Assembly (NCBI RefSeq): GCF_026151345.1
Contig: NZ_JAMQPR010000001.1
Span: 2,490,676 to 2,554,675 of the forward strand
Length of the DNA stretch: 64,000 nucleotides
Reading direction: 5' to 3'
Source of the DNA: Leptospira paudalimensis
GTDB lineage: Bacteria > Spirochaetota > Leptospiria > Leptospirales > Leptospiraceae
Program-made: the position numbers and the translations under genes
In this document: positions 55,662 to 64,000 of the stretch, one piece after another
Layout: each line of letters opens with the position of its first letter
Position numbering within the stretch: position 1 is the stretch's first letter
Notes under the pieces: generated by a model
What the model was told of the DNA's origin: nothing
Databases searched by the model: none
What the model saw: the letters and a program-made list of their open reading frames with translations, nothing else

Positions 55662-58409
55662 ATGAACTCCACCAAACAACGACTGGCATCTTCCTTGTCA
55701 TTATTCTTAGTATCACTCCTAGTGAGTTGTAGTGGAGCCGCATCAGCAGGAGACAATCTATTATTTGGAATTAGCGAACGTTTTGAACGAACATTCGGGA
55801 ATCCAACAACTACTTGTTCGTCGGATGTTACCATTTCAACCAAACTTGTTTCCCTTTCGGAAGATGGAGATGTGAACTCTACCTTTAGCACAGTGAATGA
55901 AAATGGTTTGGATGATGTGGATACAGATGGTGGGACTTCTTGGGGTTATAAATCCTTCCAAACCTGTATTTATCCCAGTGCTCCGTTTAGCGGGAGTTTG
56001 GAGATACCTGTTTCTGTAACTTCGAATTATGGAACAAGGATCACATCACTCAAAACCTTCCCTGCTCCCGATGTTGCCATCCCCACCAAACTCACGTTCA
56101 CTGGCAATGGAGTCACACAAAGACAATGTTTTACATTCACAGTGGTTCAAGATGCAGTTAGAAGTGCAAAAGTAGATCCAATGACAATTGCCCTTGGAAC
56201 GATGACTCAAAAAAACGGAAGTGGTGAGGAAATTTCAGGGACCTATACAGGAAAGGATGCATGTGATATTTCTGTTGCGGTAGATGATGATGAAGGCCCT
56301 GGTGTTCGTGTGTCTAATATCTCTCGAGTGATGGAAGAACCAGGCCCATCTGCAACGGCAACCAATGGGACCTTCCAAGTGGTTTTACGAACGGCACCCA
56401 CTGCCAATGTTACCATTCCCATCAATGAAGTGTATGATTCGATCAATGCCAGTAACCGCGAAGGAACAGCGAATCCAAAAACGTTAACTTTCACGACAGG
56501 AAATTATAATACTCCACAATCTGTGACCATCACATCCGTTGATGATTTGGAAATTGACGGCATCAAAGTGTATACGGTAGAAGTATCAAATACAAGTAGT
56601 TCTGACGCCGATTATAATGGAATCAAACCAAGAAATGTTGTGGTTTACAACCGAGACCAAAGTGTTCCTGGTTACGCCTACCAAAGGTTTGATGCCACAA
56701 CGGGAACTACTGGTGCATCAGGTGGAGCGATCAATCGTTTTGCCACAGATGAAAGTAATCGTTTTGGAACCAAATACTCACAATTCCAAATCAAACTCCG
56801 CACCAAACCGACAAATACGGTCACACTTAATTTTTCTTCCAATTGTGGGAATAAATGTAATATCCTCACACCCACTCTCAGTTTTACAACATCTGATTGG
56901 AATGTATACCAAACCTTCCAAGTCGAAGGGAAATCAGACTCAGCAAACACAGGCAATGCGGATTACACGGTATCCTTTGTCGCATCTTCAGCTGATGCTA
57001 CCTACAATACAACCGTGGCCGAACCAACCTTTTCTGTGCGTTCTTGTGATAATGATGGAACCCATCTCCTCCAACCATGTAATTTTTCAGGATCTCCATT
57101 GGGAACTTCTGTCAACCGATTGTCTGCTGTGGAAGGTGGGTCTACAAATATTTGGATGATCTCCCAAGCAGCACCAAGTTCAGATATCAGCATTGGCCTC
57201 ACAAGCTCTGATACAACAGAAGGAACTGTTCCTGGAACTGTCACTGTATCCTCATCTAACTATAATTTTATGGAATCTGGCGGGACAAACCAAATTGTCC
57301 TCACACATTTGGATGATGTCCTCGTGGATCTCACCCAAAACTGGACTGTCACAACGGCTTTGTCTACGGGAGGTCTTTCCTATGATCCCATTGATGTTTA
57401 TGCAGCCACAACTGATGATGAAAAATCTTTTTATATCTCTCATGTGGGAAACACTCGGGAAGGAACTACCAATACAGCAACGGTATCGGTTTGTTTAGGA
57501 GGGAATAACCCAACACAACCGGTTGTTCTCAATATCACTTGTAAATCGTATGCAGCGGGAACGGCTGCCTCTGGTGAATGTGGGACTATCACTTCCTCCC
57601 CTATCACCTTCCCTGTGAATAGTGAAGTGGAACCTGGCAATGCTTCTGATAGTGGATGTGCAAGTTCTGCCAAAAAACAAACCTTCACTGTTGTGGGACT
57701 TGATGATACCTATTCGGATGGAAACCAAAGTTTTGACATCCAACTCTCCATGGTTGCAAACACAGACACAAATTACCAAAATGCAACTAGCCCAAGTGAC
57801 CATACGATCACCAACGAAGACGATGAACCAGCCGGTAAAGCTATCTTTGTAACCACTGCTAGTTATAACGGAGAAATGACCGCACAAGGTGTGTTTGGTG
57901 CTGATAACACATGTGATAATAACAAACCAGGTGGAGTTCCAGTGGGAACTTATAAAGCCCTAATTGTTAGTAATAGTGGTGGTGCAGTTAATGACAGAAT
58001 TCCGAATGGAACCAACTGGGTACTAACAGCTGGAAATCATTATTACCGTTGTAATAGTTCTGGGTATACCAATTGTAGTGATGAACATACGAGTTTATTT
58101 GTAGCAAATGGTTCCGCTGGATTTGATCCAACAAGTATCTCTCGTTCGTTTTCTACAGTGGGTGATCAGTACTGGACGGGGATGACAACGAGCCTAACAG
58201 CGGCAACACAGGTTGGATTTACCCCCGCGTGTACGGGTGATGGATTGACATACCGTCACAATTGTAATGGTTTTACGTATCAAAACTGTCCTTCTACACC
58301 AAGTTCTTACTTGTATGGACAAACTTGGACAATGGCATCAAATACAAGTGTCACAAGCCAAGAAGCCATTTGTTCTGCTACGAAGAAATTAATCTGTGTG
58401 CAACAGTAA
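55662..58409 (+). CDS. Large lipoprotein with Calx-beta-like repeats and C-terminal DUF1554 domain
   Basis: This protein (915 aa from ATG 55662) has a signal peptide with lipobox LLVSC (Cys about 23). Repeated beta-sandwich modules of ~110-130 residues follow, containing recurring patterns such as TLTFTTGNYNTPQSVTITSVDD, LSFTTSDWNVYQTFQVEGKSD and FTVVGLDDTYSDGNQSFDIQL, resembling Calx-beta or related repeats. The last ~190 residues match DUF1554: IFVTTASYNGEMT, GADNTC, YKALIVS, TNWVLTAGNHYYRC, with paired cysteines. DUF1554 is common in Leptospira surface proteins. A surface or adhesive role is inferred. A hairpin terminator follows at 58480. Confidence 0.82.
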   Translation: MNSTKQRLASSLSLFLVSLLVSCSGAASAGDNLLFGISERFERTFGNPTTTCSSDVTISTKLVSLSEDGDVNSTFSTVNENGLDDVDTDGGTSWGYKSFQTCIYPSAPFSGSLEIPVSVTSNYGTRITSLKTFPAPDVAIPTKLTFTGNGVTQRQCFTFTVVQDAVRSAKVDPMTIALGTMTQKNGSGEEISGTYTGKDACDISVAVDDDEGPGVRVSNISRVMEEPGPSATATNGTFQVVLRTAPTANVTIPINEVYDSINASNREGTANPKTLTFTTGNYNTPQSVTITSVDDLEIDGIKVYTVEVSNTSSSDADYNGIKPRNVVVYNRDQSVPGYAYQRFDATTGTTGASGGAINRFATDESNRFGTKYSQFQIKLRTKPTNTVTLNFSSNCGNKCNILTPTLSFTTSDWNVYQTFQVEGKSDSANTGNADYTVSFVASSADATYNTTVAEPTFSVRSCDNDGTHLLQPCNFSGSPLGTSVNRLSAVEGGSTNIWMISQAAPSSDISIGLTSSDTTEGTVPGTVTVSSSNYNFMESGGTNQIVLTHLDDVLVDLTQNWTVTTALSTGGLSYDPIDVYAATTDDEKSFYISHVGNTREGTTNTATVSVCLGGNNPTQPVVLNITCKSYAAGTAASGECGTITSSPITFPVNSEVEPGNASDSGCASSAKKQTFTVVGLDDTYSDGNQSFDIQLSMVANTDTNYQNATSPSDHTITNEDDEPAGKAIFVTTASYNGEMTAQGVFGADNTCDNNKPGGVPVGTYKALIVSNSGGAVNDRIPNGTNWVLTAGNHYYRCNSSGYTNCSDEHTSLFVANGSAGFDPTSISRSFSTVGDQYWTGMTTSLTAATQVGFTPACTGDGLTYRHNCNGFTYQNCPSTPSSYLYGQTWTMASNTSVTSQEAICSATKKLICVQQ

Positions 58410-58479
58410 TCTTTGTGTTTGCTTCGGGATCAGACAAACAAAAGTTCAGTGAAACAAACAGATTTGGATCAATCACTTG

Positions 58480-58500
58480 AGGGCTCAAAGCCCTTTTATT
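58480..58500 (+). terminator. Rho-independent terminator
   Basis: AGGGCT (58480-58485), loop CAA, AGCCCT (58489-58494), followed by TTTATTTTTT. It terminates the plus-strand DUF1554 gene 70 bp after its stop and overlaps the stop codon of the convergent DUF3095 gene. On the minus strand there is no U-run, so it works mainly in one direction. Confidence 0.75.
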
Positions 58501-59654
58501 TTTTCCTTCAGGGATTTGGCGGCCATCGCAAAACCGCCATCCGCTCCATCCACAAAATGAACTTCATCCGAGGATGCTACTTTTAAGACACAAGTCATAA
58601 GTGACCTGTTGGATACAAAAAGTCCATAATGTAATAAACCTTCCGCTTCTAATTTTTGCAAAAAGGATTCTAAAGCTAACCGATGTTTCCTGGTCCCATC
58701 AATCACCATTTTGAGAGTGCCATCATATTTGCGAAAATCAGCACTCATCACCTGGTATTCCTTTAATCGATCCAAGGAATAATGCCCCGACTTAAGTGGC
58801 AATTTCCATTTGATGGCGATCGCCATTACTGTCCTTTCGATCCAAATTTTGGTTAAGGTAAGAGCGTATTTGAATCCAGAATGTTTACCAGTCCTTGCAA
58901 CCGCCTCTTTCTTGAGTTCATTACCTGAGCCCAAGTTGATTTGATCAAGGTTTAGTGGATGGTATTCTTTTTCTTCACCATATTCAGACTTGATAAAGTT
59001 TAACACTCGTATTATGATCTTCTTACAAACTTCTAAATCAGTATGATTAGGTTTGACAATAAGAGATACAATTTCTCCTCTTTCACTTGGGACATCCTTC
59101 CAACGGCATGTAAATCCAGTAAAGTCAGCAGGTAGAATTTTTTCATTTTCACGGACCAAATAAGATTCATCTTTTCCTTCTTTGATCCATTGTTCCGCAA
59201 GAGGAAGAGCCGTTCCAAAGAGGGAACATTGAACATAATGATCAGAAGCTTTGAATTTACTTAAAAATAATTCTGTCCCTGCTCGGTACAATTCTTGGAC
59301 AGGAACAATACCTGCTCTCATGGTAAGTCCAAAGGCAGACTTCACTTGCAAAATGGTATCTGCAATCGCAGAACGAATGGGGAATAATAAATTGATGGGT
59401 AATAAAAATGTGACACCATCGCCACCAAATACAAATGGAAAGTCCATATGCCCATAAACATTGGCAACCGCAATGGCAGTAAGTCCACCGGCAGTGTTTA
59501 CATCTTTGTATCGTCCTTCCTCAATTGCTTTTGTGGAACCAACAATATCTGTGATGAGGACAAACCAATCATCGGGGACCTTTGCGACGGTTGTCTCTTC
59601 AAAGATACTTTGGAACTGAGAACTAGGTTTTATGTTTTTATAAAAATCATCCAC
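58485..59654 (-). CDS. DUF3095 protein with class III cyclase-like motif
   Basis: This 389-residue protein matches DUF3095. It begins with a cyclase-like metal-binding segment, VLITDIVGSTKAIEEGRYKDVNTAGG (about residues 32-57), and has FGGDGVTFLLP (about 75-85), which supplies a second acidic site like GD in class III cyclases. The rest is alpha/beta with a C-terminal region having LESFLQKLEAEGLLHYG. Nucleotide cyclase activity is plausible but not shown; family members are described only as adenylate-cyclase related. No signal or membrane segment. Convergent with the DUF1554 gene, divergent from nagZ. Confidence 0.8.
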   Translation of the reverse strand: MDDFYKNIKPSSQFQSIFEETTVAKVPDDWFVLITDIVGSTKAIEEGRYKDVNTAGGLTAIAVANVYGHMDFPFVFGGDGVTFLLPINLLFPIRSAIADTILQVKSAFGLTMRAGIVPVQELYRAGTELFLSKFKASDHYVQCSLFGTALPLAEQWIKEGKDESYLVRENEKILPADFTGFTCRWKDVPSERGEIVSLIVKPNHTDLEVCKKIIIRVLNFIKSEYGEEKEYHPLNLDQINLGSGNELKKEAVARTGKHSGFKYALTLTKIWIERTVMAIAIKWKLPLKSGHYSLDRLKEYQVMSADFRKYDGTLKMVIDGTRKHRLALESFLQKLEAEGLLHYGLFVSNRSLMTCVLKVASSDEVHFVDGADGGFAMAAKSLKEKIKGL

Positions 59655-59745
59655 TAGATACTCAGACGACCCAAACCAAAGAGATATGAGAGATTTTTCG
59701 TAGTTGTCTTAGAAAAGCGGATCGTAAAACGTACAATCATACTCT

Positions 59746-61512
59746 ATGAACCAAGTTCTTCTACGTACCACCTTTTCCCTTTTCCTTTTGTTCGGATTTT
59801 TTGGCTCCTCTTATTGTTTTGGTTTTTACCTCACGGAACTTGCAGCAAATGAAAGAAAACGATGGTTGGATGAAAAAGCATGGTCGATCACAAACAACAT
59901 GTCGGAAGAAGAATTGGTAGGCCAAACCATCCACATTGCGATTCCTTCCAAAACTGTAGACCAAATTGCGCTAGATGAAATCAAACAAACGAAACCAGGT
60001 GGTATCATCCTCTTTGGTAAAAACTTAGGCAAAAAAGAAGAGATCCTTTCCCTCACTGAAAATCTTCAAATCGCTGCCAAAGAAAACGGCTTACAACCTT
60101 TTCTCATCTCAACAGACCAAGAAGGAGGTCGTGTGTTCCGTGTCCAAGATGGGATCACACATTACCCTGGTGCAATGGCTGTGGGACAAACTGGGAAAAA
60201 GGAATGGGGAGAAACTGTAGGTTTTGTCACATCCTATGAACTGAGAAGTTTAGGTTTGAATTTTTTATTTGCACCTGTTTTGGACATCAATAACAACCCA
60301 CTGAATCCAGTCATTAACACTCGTTCGTTTGGATCAGATGTTAATCGAGTTTCGGAAGTTGCCGTTGCTTATGAAAAAGGTGCAAGAGCCGGTGGATGTT
60401 TACCAGTGATCAAACATTTTCCAGGTCATGGCGATACCACTGTTGATAGCCATCTCGGACTTCCAATCATCAATAAAAGCCTTGAGGATTTAGAAAAACT
60501 GGAACTAGTTCCATTCAAACAATCCATCCTAGGTGGGGCAGAAGCGGTGATGTCTGCTCATATTGTGTATCCAAAAATTGATCCAAATTTTCCAGCTACA
60601 CTCTCTAAGACGATTCTAACAGATGTTTTACGAAAATCACTCCAGTTTGATGGGATCATCATCACAGACGCAATGGAGATGCATGCCATTTCCAAAAACT
60701 ATGAAAAAGACAGACCTGGTGTTTTAACAATCCTTGCTGGTGCCAATATCGTTTTACTCACAAGTTGGGGAGAAACTGCCAAAAAATTCAAAGCTCAATT
60801 GATGGATGCTTACAAAAAGGGAGAATTCCGCTTTGTAGACAAAGAAGGAAAAGAACATGACATCTTAAAAGAAGCAGTCCAAAAACAAGTCCGCAAAAAA
60901 TTGGAACTAGGTATCTATGATACAAATTCCATCTTACCAAAAGTATACGAAGAAAACCAAAAACAAAAAGAATTCCTGACGGCTTGGGAAAAAGAAAGAA
61001 ACGATCGTTACACAACACTCAGTAAGTCACTTTTTTTTGCGAAAGAAATCAATGAAGATTCGATCCGTGCTTACCCCAAAGCGGTGAAAACATCTCAAAT
61101 TTTACCAGAACAAACTCTTTCCTTCGTTAAAAACCAAAAACTGAAAGAGGTTTTGAAATCAAAAAAAATCCAATCAGTTCCCACCAAATCATTTGGAAGT
61201 TATGTGAAACAAAAAACATATACTACATATCTGTTTGATTCCACTTCGGAACCAGAAATTCTATCTGTTGTCAGTCTTGCCAAAAAATTTCCAAACAAAC
61301 GTTTCCTTGTACTCCACGGAGGAACACCCTTCATCCAATTGCCGGAAATGGAAAACGTAGAGTATCTATTATCTTTTTCGTTAACGGTTGGTTCTTGGGA
61401 AGCACTTGGAGTGAAACTCACTTCTGGAAAAGAGATTCCAAAAGTGGATTTGATTTTATTAACAAAGGAATTAAAGACACCTTCCAAAGGTGCTTTTCCT
61501 GAAAGTTTATAA
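59746..61512 (+). CDS. nagZ: Glycoside hydrolase family 3, beta-N-acetylhexosaminidase (NagZ-like), exported
   Basis: This 588-residue GH3 protein cleaves N-acetylglucosamine from muropeptides. Motifs: GGIILFGKNLG, STDQEGGRVFR, and KHFPGHGDTTVDSH, whose His/Asp form the NagZ-specific general acid loop. The nucleophile is the Asp in IIITDAMEM (about residue 307). It has an N-terminal export signal or anchor (TTFSLFLLFGFFGSSYC), so unlike the cytoplasmic E. coli enzyme it should act in the periplasm. An extra ~220-residue C-terminal domain makes it longer than the ~340-residue minimal form and closer to Gram-positive exported NagZ. It is convergent with the gene at 61519. Confidence 0.88.
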   Translation: MNQVLLRTTFSLFLLFGFFGSSYCFGFYLTELAANERKRWLDEKAWSITNNMSEEELVGQTIHIAIPSKTVDQIALDEIKQTKPGGIILFGKNLGKKEEILSLTENLQIAAKENGLQPFLISTDQEGGRVFRVQDGITHYPGAMAVGQTGKKEWGETVGFVTSYELRSLGLNFLFAPVLDINNNPLNPVINTRSFGSDVNRVSEVAVAYEKGARAGGCLPVIKHFPGHGDTTVDSHLGLPIINKSLEDLEKLELVPFKQSILGGAEAVMSAHIVYPKIDPNFPATLSKTILTDVLRKSLQFDGIIITDAMEMHAISKNYEKDRPGVLTILAGANIVLLTSWGETAKKFKAQLMDAYKKGEFRFVDKEGKEHDILKEAVQKQVRKKLELGIYDTNSILPKVYEENQKQKEFLTAWEKERNDRYTTLSKSLFFAKEINEDSIRAYPKAVKTSQILPEQTLSFVKNQKLKEVLKSKKIQSVPTKSFGSYVKQKTYTTYLFDSTSEPEILSVVSLAKKFPNKRFLVLHGGTPFIQLPEMENVEYLLSFSLTVGSWEALGVKLTSGKEIPKVDLILLTKELKTPSKGAFPESL

Positions 61513-61518
61513 TTTAGA

Positions 61519-62661
61519 TTAAGATAAAACCTCTCTCACTCCACCACGTTTGCGGATTTCTTCATACAAAGACTTCCGCATTGTTTCATCTGCATCTACA
61601 TATCGTAACAAATATAAATCTGACTTTTGTTTGGTGGGCATCATCTTTGAGCGAATATGAAAAGTGGGTCCATTATCAAAACTAAAACTAACTTCCCATA
61701 AATCTTGGTGTTTCCAAATTTCCGAAGAAATCCCCGAAGGAAAGGTAAACAAAATACCTCGGTCAGACAATCGTTCCGAAATTGTGATGAATGGTTTTGC
61801 TGTTTCTTTGATTTCGAATTTTTTTTCGTTATTCTCTTTTTGGTCTTTGGCAATTCGTTTTAAGACTTCTAATTGTTTATCAATGTTTTCTTCACTGAGT
61901 AATAATTTATGTTTATCTAATTCTAAATCCTTTTTTTCTTCAGGAGGTGGCCAAGGTGAAATGGTAATCGACATTTTGTCCATTAACATCAAATGCGATT
62001 CCCCTTTTCTTTCAATTTTACCATTAAAGTGAAAAATCACTCCACTATCATTGGTTCTGATCACTTTGCCATCTAACAAATAACCACCACTACTAGGACG
62101 GAATACATATAATTTTGCTTCTTTTCCTGGGACCAGTAAGTCTTTCGACAAACCCTTTGTGGATAAAAGTAATTCGTCGGAAGTTTTTTGCATCACATAG
62201 GTTAGTTCTTCTCGTCCGTCAGCTTCCAAGGCTGCTACTTCACCAACGGTTAAATCGTTTAAGGATAAAATTTCTTTTTTGAATTCAACACCAGAACGAA
62301 AGAGTTTATCAAAAAGATTCACTTCCTTCTCGGTTGTATTTGCATTGGATTTTAGAAAATAACGATACAATGCATTTTTGAGTTTGTTCCTATTTTCAGG
62401 GAGAAGGTAAATTTCGCGTTCATCATCATTCAAATGGTCATAAAAACTATGTAGGATATTGAGTTCCACTTGGTTGCATTTTCTTGCAATGGCGTATCGT
62501 TGGAACTCGACCCAGTGGTTTACCACACTTGTTTGTTTGTTTTGTAAGTAGTTCATGACCTTTACGTAAATAAAGGCTGCAACTCCCATGAGAAAAATGT
62601 AAAAGATGTAGATTGTATCAAATTTTGGAAAAATCCAAACGACTTGTGCCATAAAATTCAT
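61519..62661 (-). CDS. Membrane-anchored protein with possible YcgR/PilZ-like domains
   Basis: This 380-residue protein has one N-terminal membrane helix (about 15-38). A helical region follows (residues ~45-150: NQVELNILHSFYDHLNDDERE). Then come two beta-rich segments: one at ~170-250 (GKEAKLYVFRPSSGGYLLDGKV, RTNDSGVIFHF) that recalls a YcgR-N-like barrel, and one at ~295-375 (ISERLSDRGILFTFPSG) in a PilZ-like position. An acidic/basic coiled-coil connector lies between them. The canonical RxxxR c-di-GMP motif is not convincing, so binding is uncertain. The general plan recalls the spirochaetal PilZ protein layout. Confidence 0.45.
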   Translation of the reverse strand: MNFMAQVVWIFPKFDTIYIFYIFLMGVAAFIYVKVMNYLQNKQTSVVNHWVEFQRYAIARKCNQVELNILHSFYDHLNDDEREIYLLPENRNKLKNALYRYFLKSNANTTEKEVNLFDKLFRSGVEFKKEILSLNDLTVGEVAALEADGREELTYVMQKTSDELLLSTKGLSKDLLVPGKEAKLYVFRPSSGGYLLDGKVIRTNDSGVIFHFNGKIERKGESHLMLMDKMSITISPWPPPEEKKDLELDKHKLLLSEENIDKQLEVLKRIAKDQKENNEKKFEIKETAKPFITISERLSDRGILFTFPSGISSEIWKHQDLWEVSFSFDNGPTFHIRSKMMPTKQKSDLYLLRYVDADETMRKSLYEEIRKRGGVREVLS

Positions 62662-62705
62662 AAATTACTTTTCCTCATATCTCCGTTGTGTCGAATGGAA
62701 GCAAG

Positions 62706-64000
62706 GTGAGCTCTTCCTACTTTAAAATTATCGGCAAAAATCCACTCCACGGGACAATTGTTCCCCAAGGAAATAAAAACGAAGCACTTCCACTCCTAGG
62801 AGCTTTACTCTTATGGGAGGGAGACGTGATTTTAGAAAATCTACCCGAAATTGCCGATGTCCAGAAGCTCATGGATGTCCTCCGCCACATTGGTGTGGAA
62901 ATAACTTCCCTCGATACCAAAGGATCTTACCTCTTTCAGAAAAAAAATCCAGTGAAATCGGATTTACCATATGAACTTTGTTCCCAACTGAGAGGAGCTG
63001 TGACTCTTGCTGGCCCCATCCTCGCAAGAACTGGGCGTGTCTTTTTACCTAAACCTGGTGGAGACAAAATTGGTCGCCGTCGTATGGACACCCACCTCCT
63101 TGCTTTGGAAGCCCTTGGCGCAAAAATTGAAGTCTTTCCTGACGGTTATATGATCACAGCGGATCGTTTGTTCGGTAAAGACATCCTACTCGATGAGGCG
63201 TCGGTGACTGCGACAGAAAATGCAGTGATGGCAGCTGTTTTTGCAGAAGGAACCACGATCATTCGCAATGCGGCTTCCGAACCACATGTACAGGGACTTT
63301 GCCGATTTTTACAAGCGGCAGGTGCCAAAATCGAAGGGATTGGGACAAACCACCTAACGATCACAGGTGTTACTTCACTTTCTTCTCCGAGTGGTGGTTT
63401 ACGACACCGCATTGGTTCAGATTATTTGGAAGTTGGATCTTTTATTAGTTTAGCGGCCGTAACAGGTGGGGAAATCCATATTACCGATGTTAATTTAGAA
63501 GACATCCGAATGATCCGAATGGTCTATTCCCGACTTGGGATCGAGGTGCGACCAACAGAAACTGGTATCCTCGTCCCCTCCGACCAAAAAATGGAAATCA
63601 TACCTGACTACCATGGAGCCACTCCCAAAATTGATGATGCACCTTGGCCTGGGTTCCCAGCTGATATGACATCAGTGGCTTTAGTGACTGCTACTCAGTG
63701 TAAGGGAACCGTTCTCATCCATGAAAAACTCTTTGAATCCAGACTCTTTTTTGTGGATAATATCATCGCAATGGGTGCCCAAATCATCCTTTGTGACCCA
63801 CATAGGGCCATTGTGATTGGTGCCAACAGATTGTATGGACAACGAGTGGCAAGCCCTGACATTCGTGCGGGAATGGCGATGATCATTGCTGCTCTTTGTG
63901 CAGAAGGCCAAAGTGAGATCCATAACATCGTACAAATTGACAGAGGATTTGAGTCTATTGATACAAGGTTACGGTCACTTGGGGCACAAATCGAAAGAAT
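62706..64000 (+). CDS. murA: UDP-N-acetylglucosamine 1-carboxyvinyltransferase (MurA), C-terminus cut by window end
   Basis: First committed step of peptidoglycan synthesis: transfers enolpyruvate from PEP to UDP-GlcNAc in the cytoplasm. The visible ~431 residues nearly complete the protein (family ~420-430 aa); only the last few residues are missing. The start is GTG 62706 with GGAAG 4 nt upstream. The N-terminal [17 protein letters not shown] carries the Lys24-Asn25 pair (K22-N23 in E. coli). The key loop reads [11 protein letters not shown]: Asp120 stands where E. coli MurA has Cys115. [15 protein letters not shown] and [15 protein letters not shown] near the end match the family. Asp at this position is known in Mycobacterium, Chlamydia and Borrelia and gives fosfomycin insensitivity. 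Confidence 0.97.
   Translation, partial: MSSSYFKIIGKNPLHGTIVPQGNKNEALPLLGALLLWEGDVILENLPEIADVQKLMDVLRHIGVEITSLDTKGSYLFQKKNPVKSDLPYELCSQLRGAVTLAGPILARTGRVFLPKPGGDKIGRRRMDTHLLALEALGAKIEVFPDGYMITADRLFGKDILLDEASVTATENAVMAAVFAEGTTIIRNAASEPHVQGLCRFLQAAGAKIEGIGTNHLTITGVTSLSSPSGGLRHRIGSDYLEVGSFISLAAVTGGEIHITDVNLEDIRMIRMVYSRLGIEVRPTETGILVPSDQKMEIIPDYHGATPKIDDAPWPGFPADMTSVALVTATQCKGTVLIHEKLFESRLFFVDNIIAMGAQIILCDPHRAIVIGANRLYGQRVASPDIRAGMAMIIAALCAEGQSEIHNIVQIDRGFESIDTRLRSLGAQIER

Overview
The window looks like chromosome from a spirochaete of the genus Leptospira, probably a saprophytic-clade species. The evidence is moderate-to-low GC by eye, many permissive spirochaetal lipoproteins, a DUF1554 lipoprotein, a DUF4384/FecR pair, a giant protein resembling a Leptospira-restricted family, a MurA with Asp in place of the catalytic Cys, and heptosyltransferase/O-antigen ligase genes for an LPS-bearing spirochaete. 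Species assignment is inference. There is no rRNA, CRISPR array, insertion sequence or phage. Genes are tightly packed, often with 4-nt ATGA overlaps. The only gene-free stretch near 300 bp is 55362-55661.

Layout. 1-5.7 kb: a truncated bifunctional penicillin-binding protein, an MBL-fold hydrolase, rhomboid protease, lipoate ligase, glyA and an NRDE/TANGO2 protein. 5.8-15.6 kb: an envelope-glycan region with DUF4254, a GT9 heptosyltransferase, a secreted protein, a PQ-loop-like membrane protein, a GT4 glycosyltransferase, and an operon of O-antigen ligase, GH5 glycosidase and a lipid-binding-domain/class III nucleotide cyclase.

15.6-33.8 kb is the most unusual part: a ten-gene minus-strand operon. 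In transcription order it encodes a TolC-like outer-membrane protein, an Ig-like lipoprotein, two small lipoproteins, a membrane protein, an HlyD-type adaptor, two diverged RND-like proteins, a 1963-residue secreted protein ending in an NlpC/P60-like domain, and an overlapping lipoprotein. The arrangement suggests a dedicated envelope export machine, its giant cargo and possibly a protective (immunity) lipoprotein. This is the best candidate for an undescribed system here.

33.8-48.2 kb: FecR/DUF4384 proteins, secreted proteins, PHP phosphoesterase, ArnT-like glycosyltransferase, DCC protein, M3 oligopeptidase, copper proteins (SCO, PCuAC), an alpha/beta hydrolase, a hybrid sensor protein with a degraded kinase domain, tatA-tatC and a degenerate SpoIIE-like protein. 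48.2-52.4 kb: tRNA-Gly, tig, clpP, clpX, then a gene for what appears to be a genuine subclass B1 metallo-beta-lactamase lipoprotein with all six zinc ligands. 52.6-64 kb: SGNH hydrolase, beta-barrel protein, OmpA lipoprotein, a large DUF1554 lipoprotein, a DUF3095 cyclase-like protein, NagZ-like GH3, a possible PilZ-type protein and murA, cut by the window end.

The PBP, NagZ-like enzyme, B1 beta-lactamase and Cys-to-Asp MurA all bear on peptidoglycan metabolism and on the expected intrinsic response to beta-lactams and fosfomycin.
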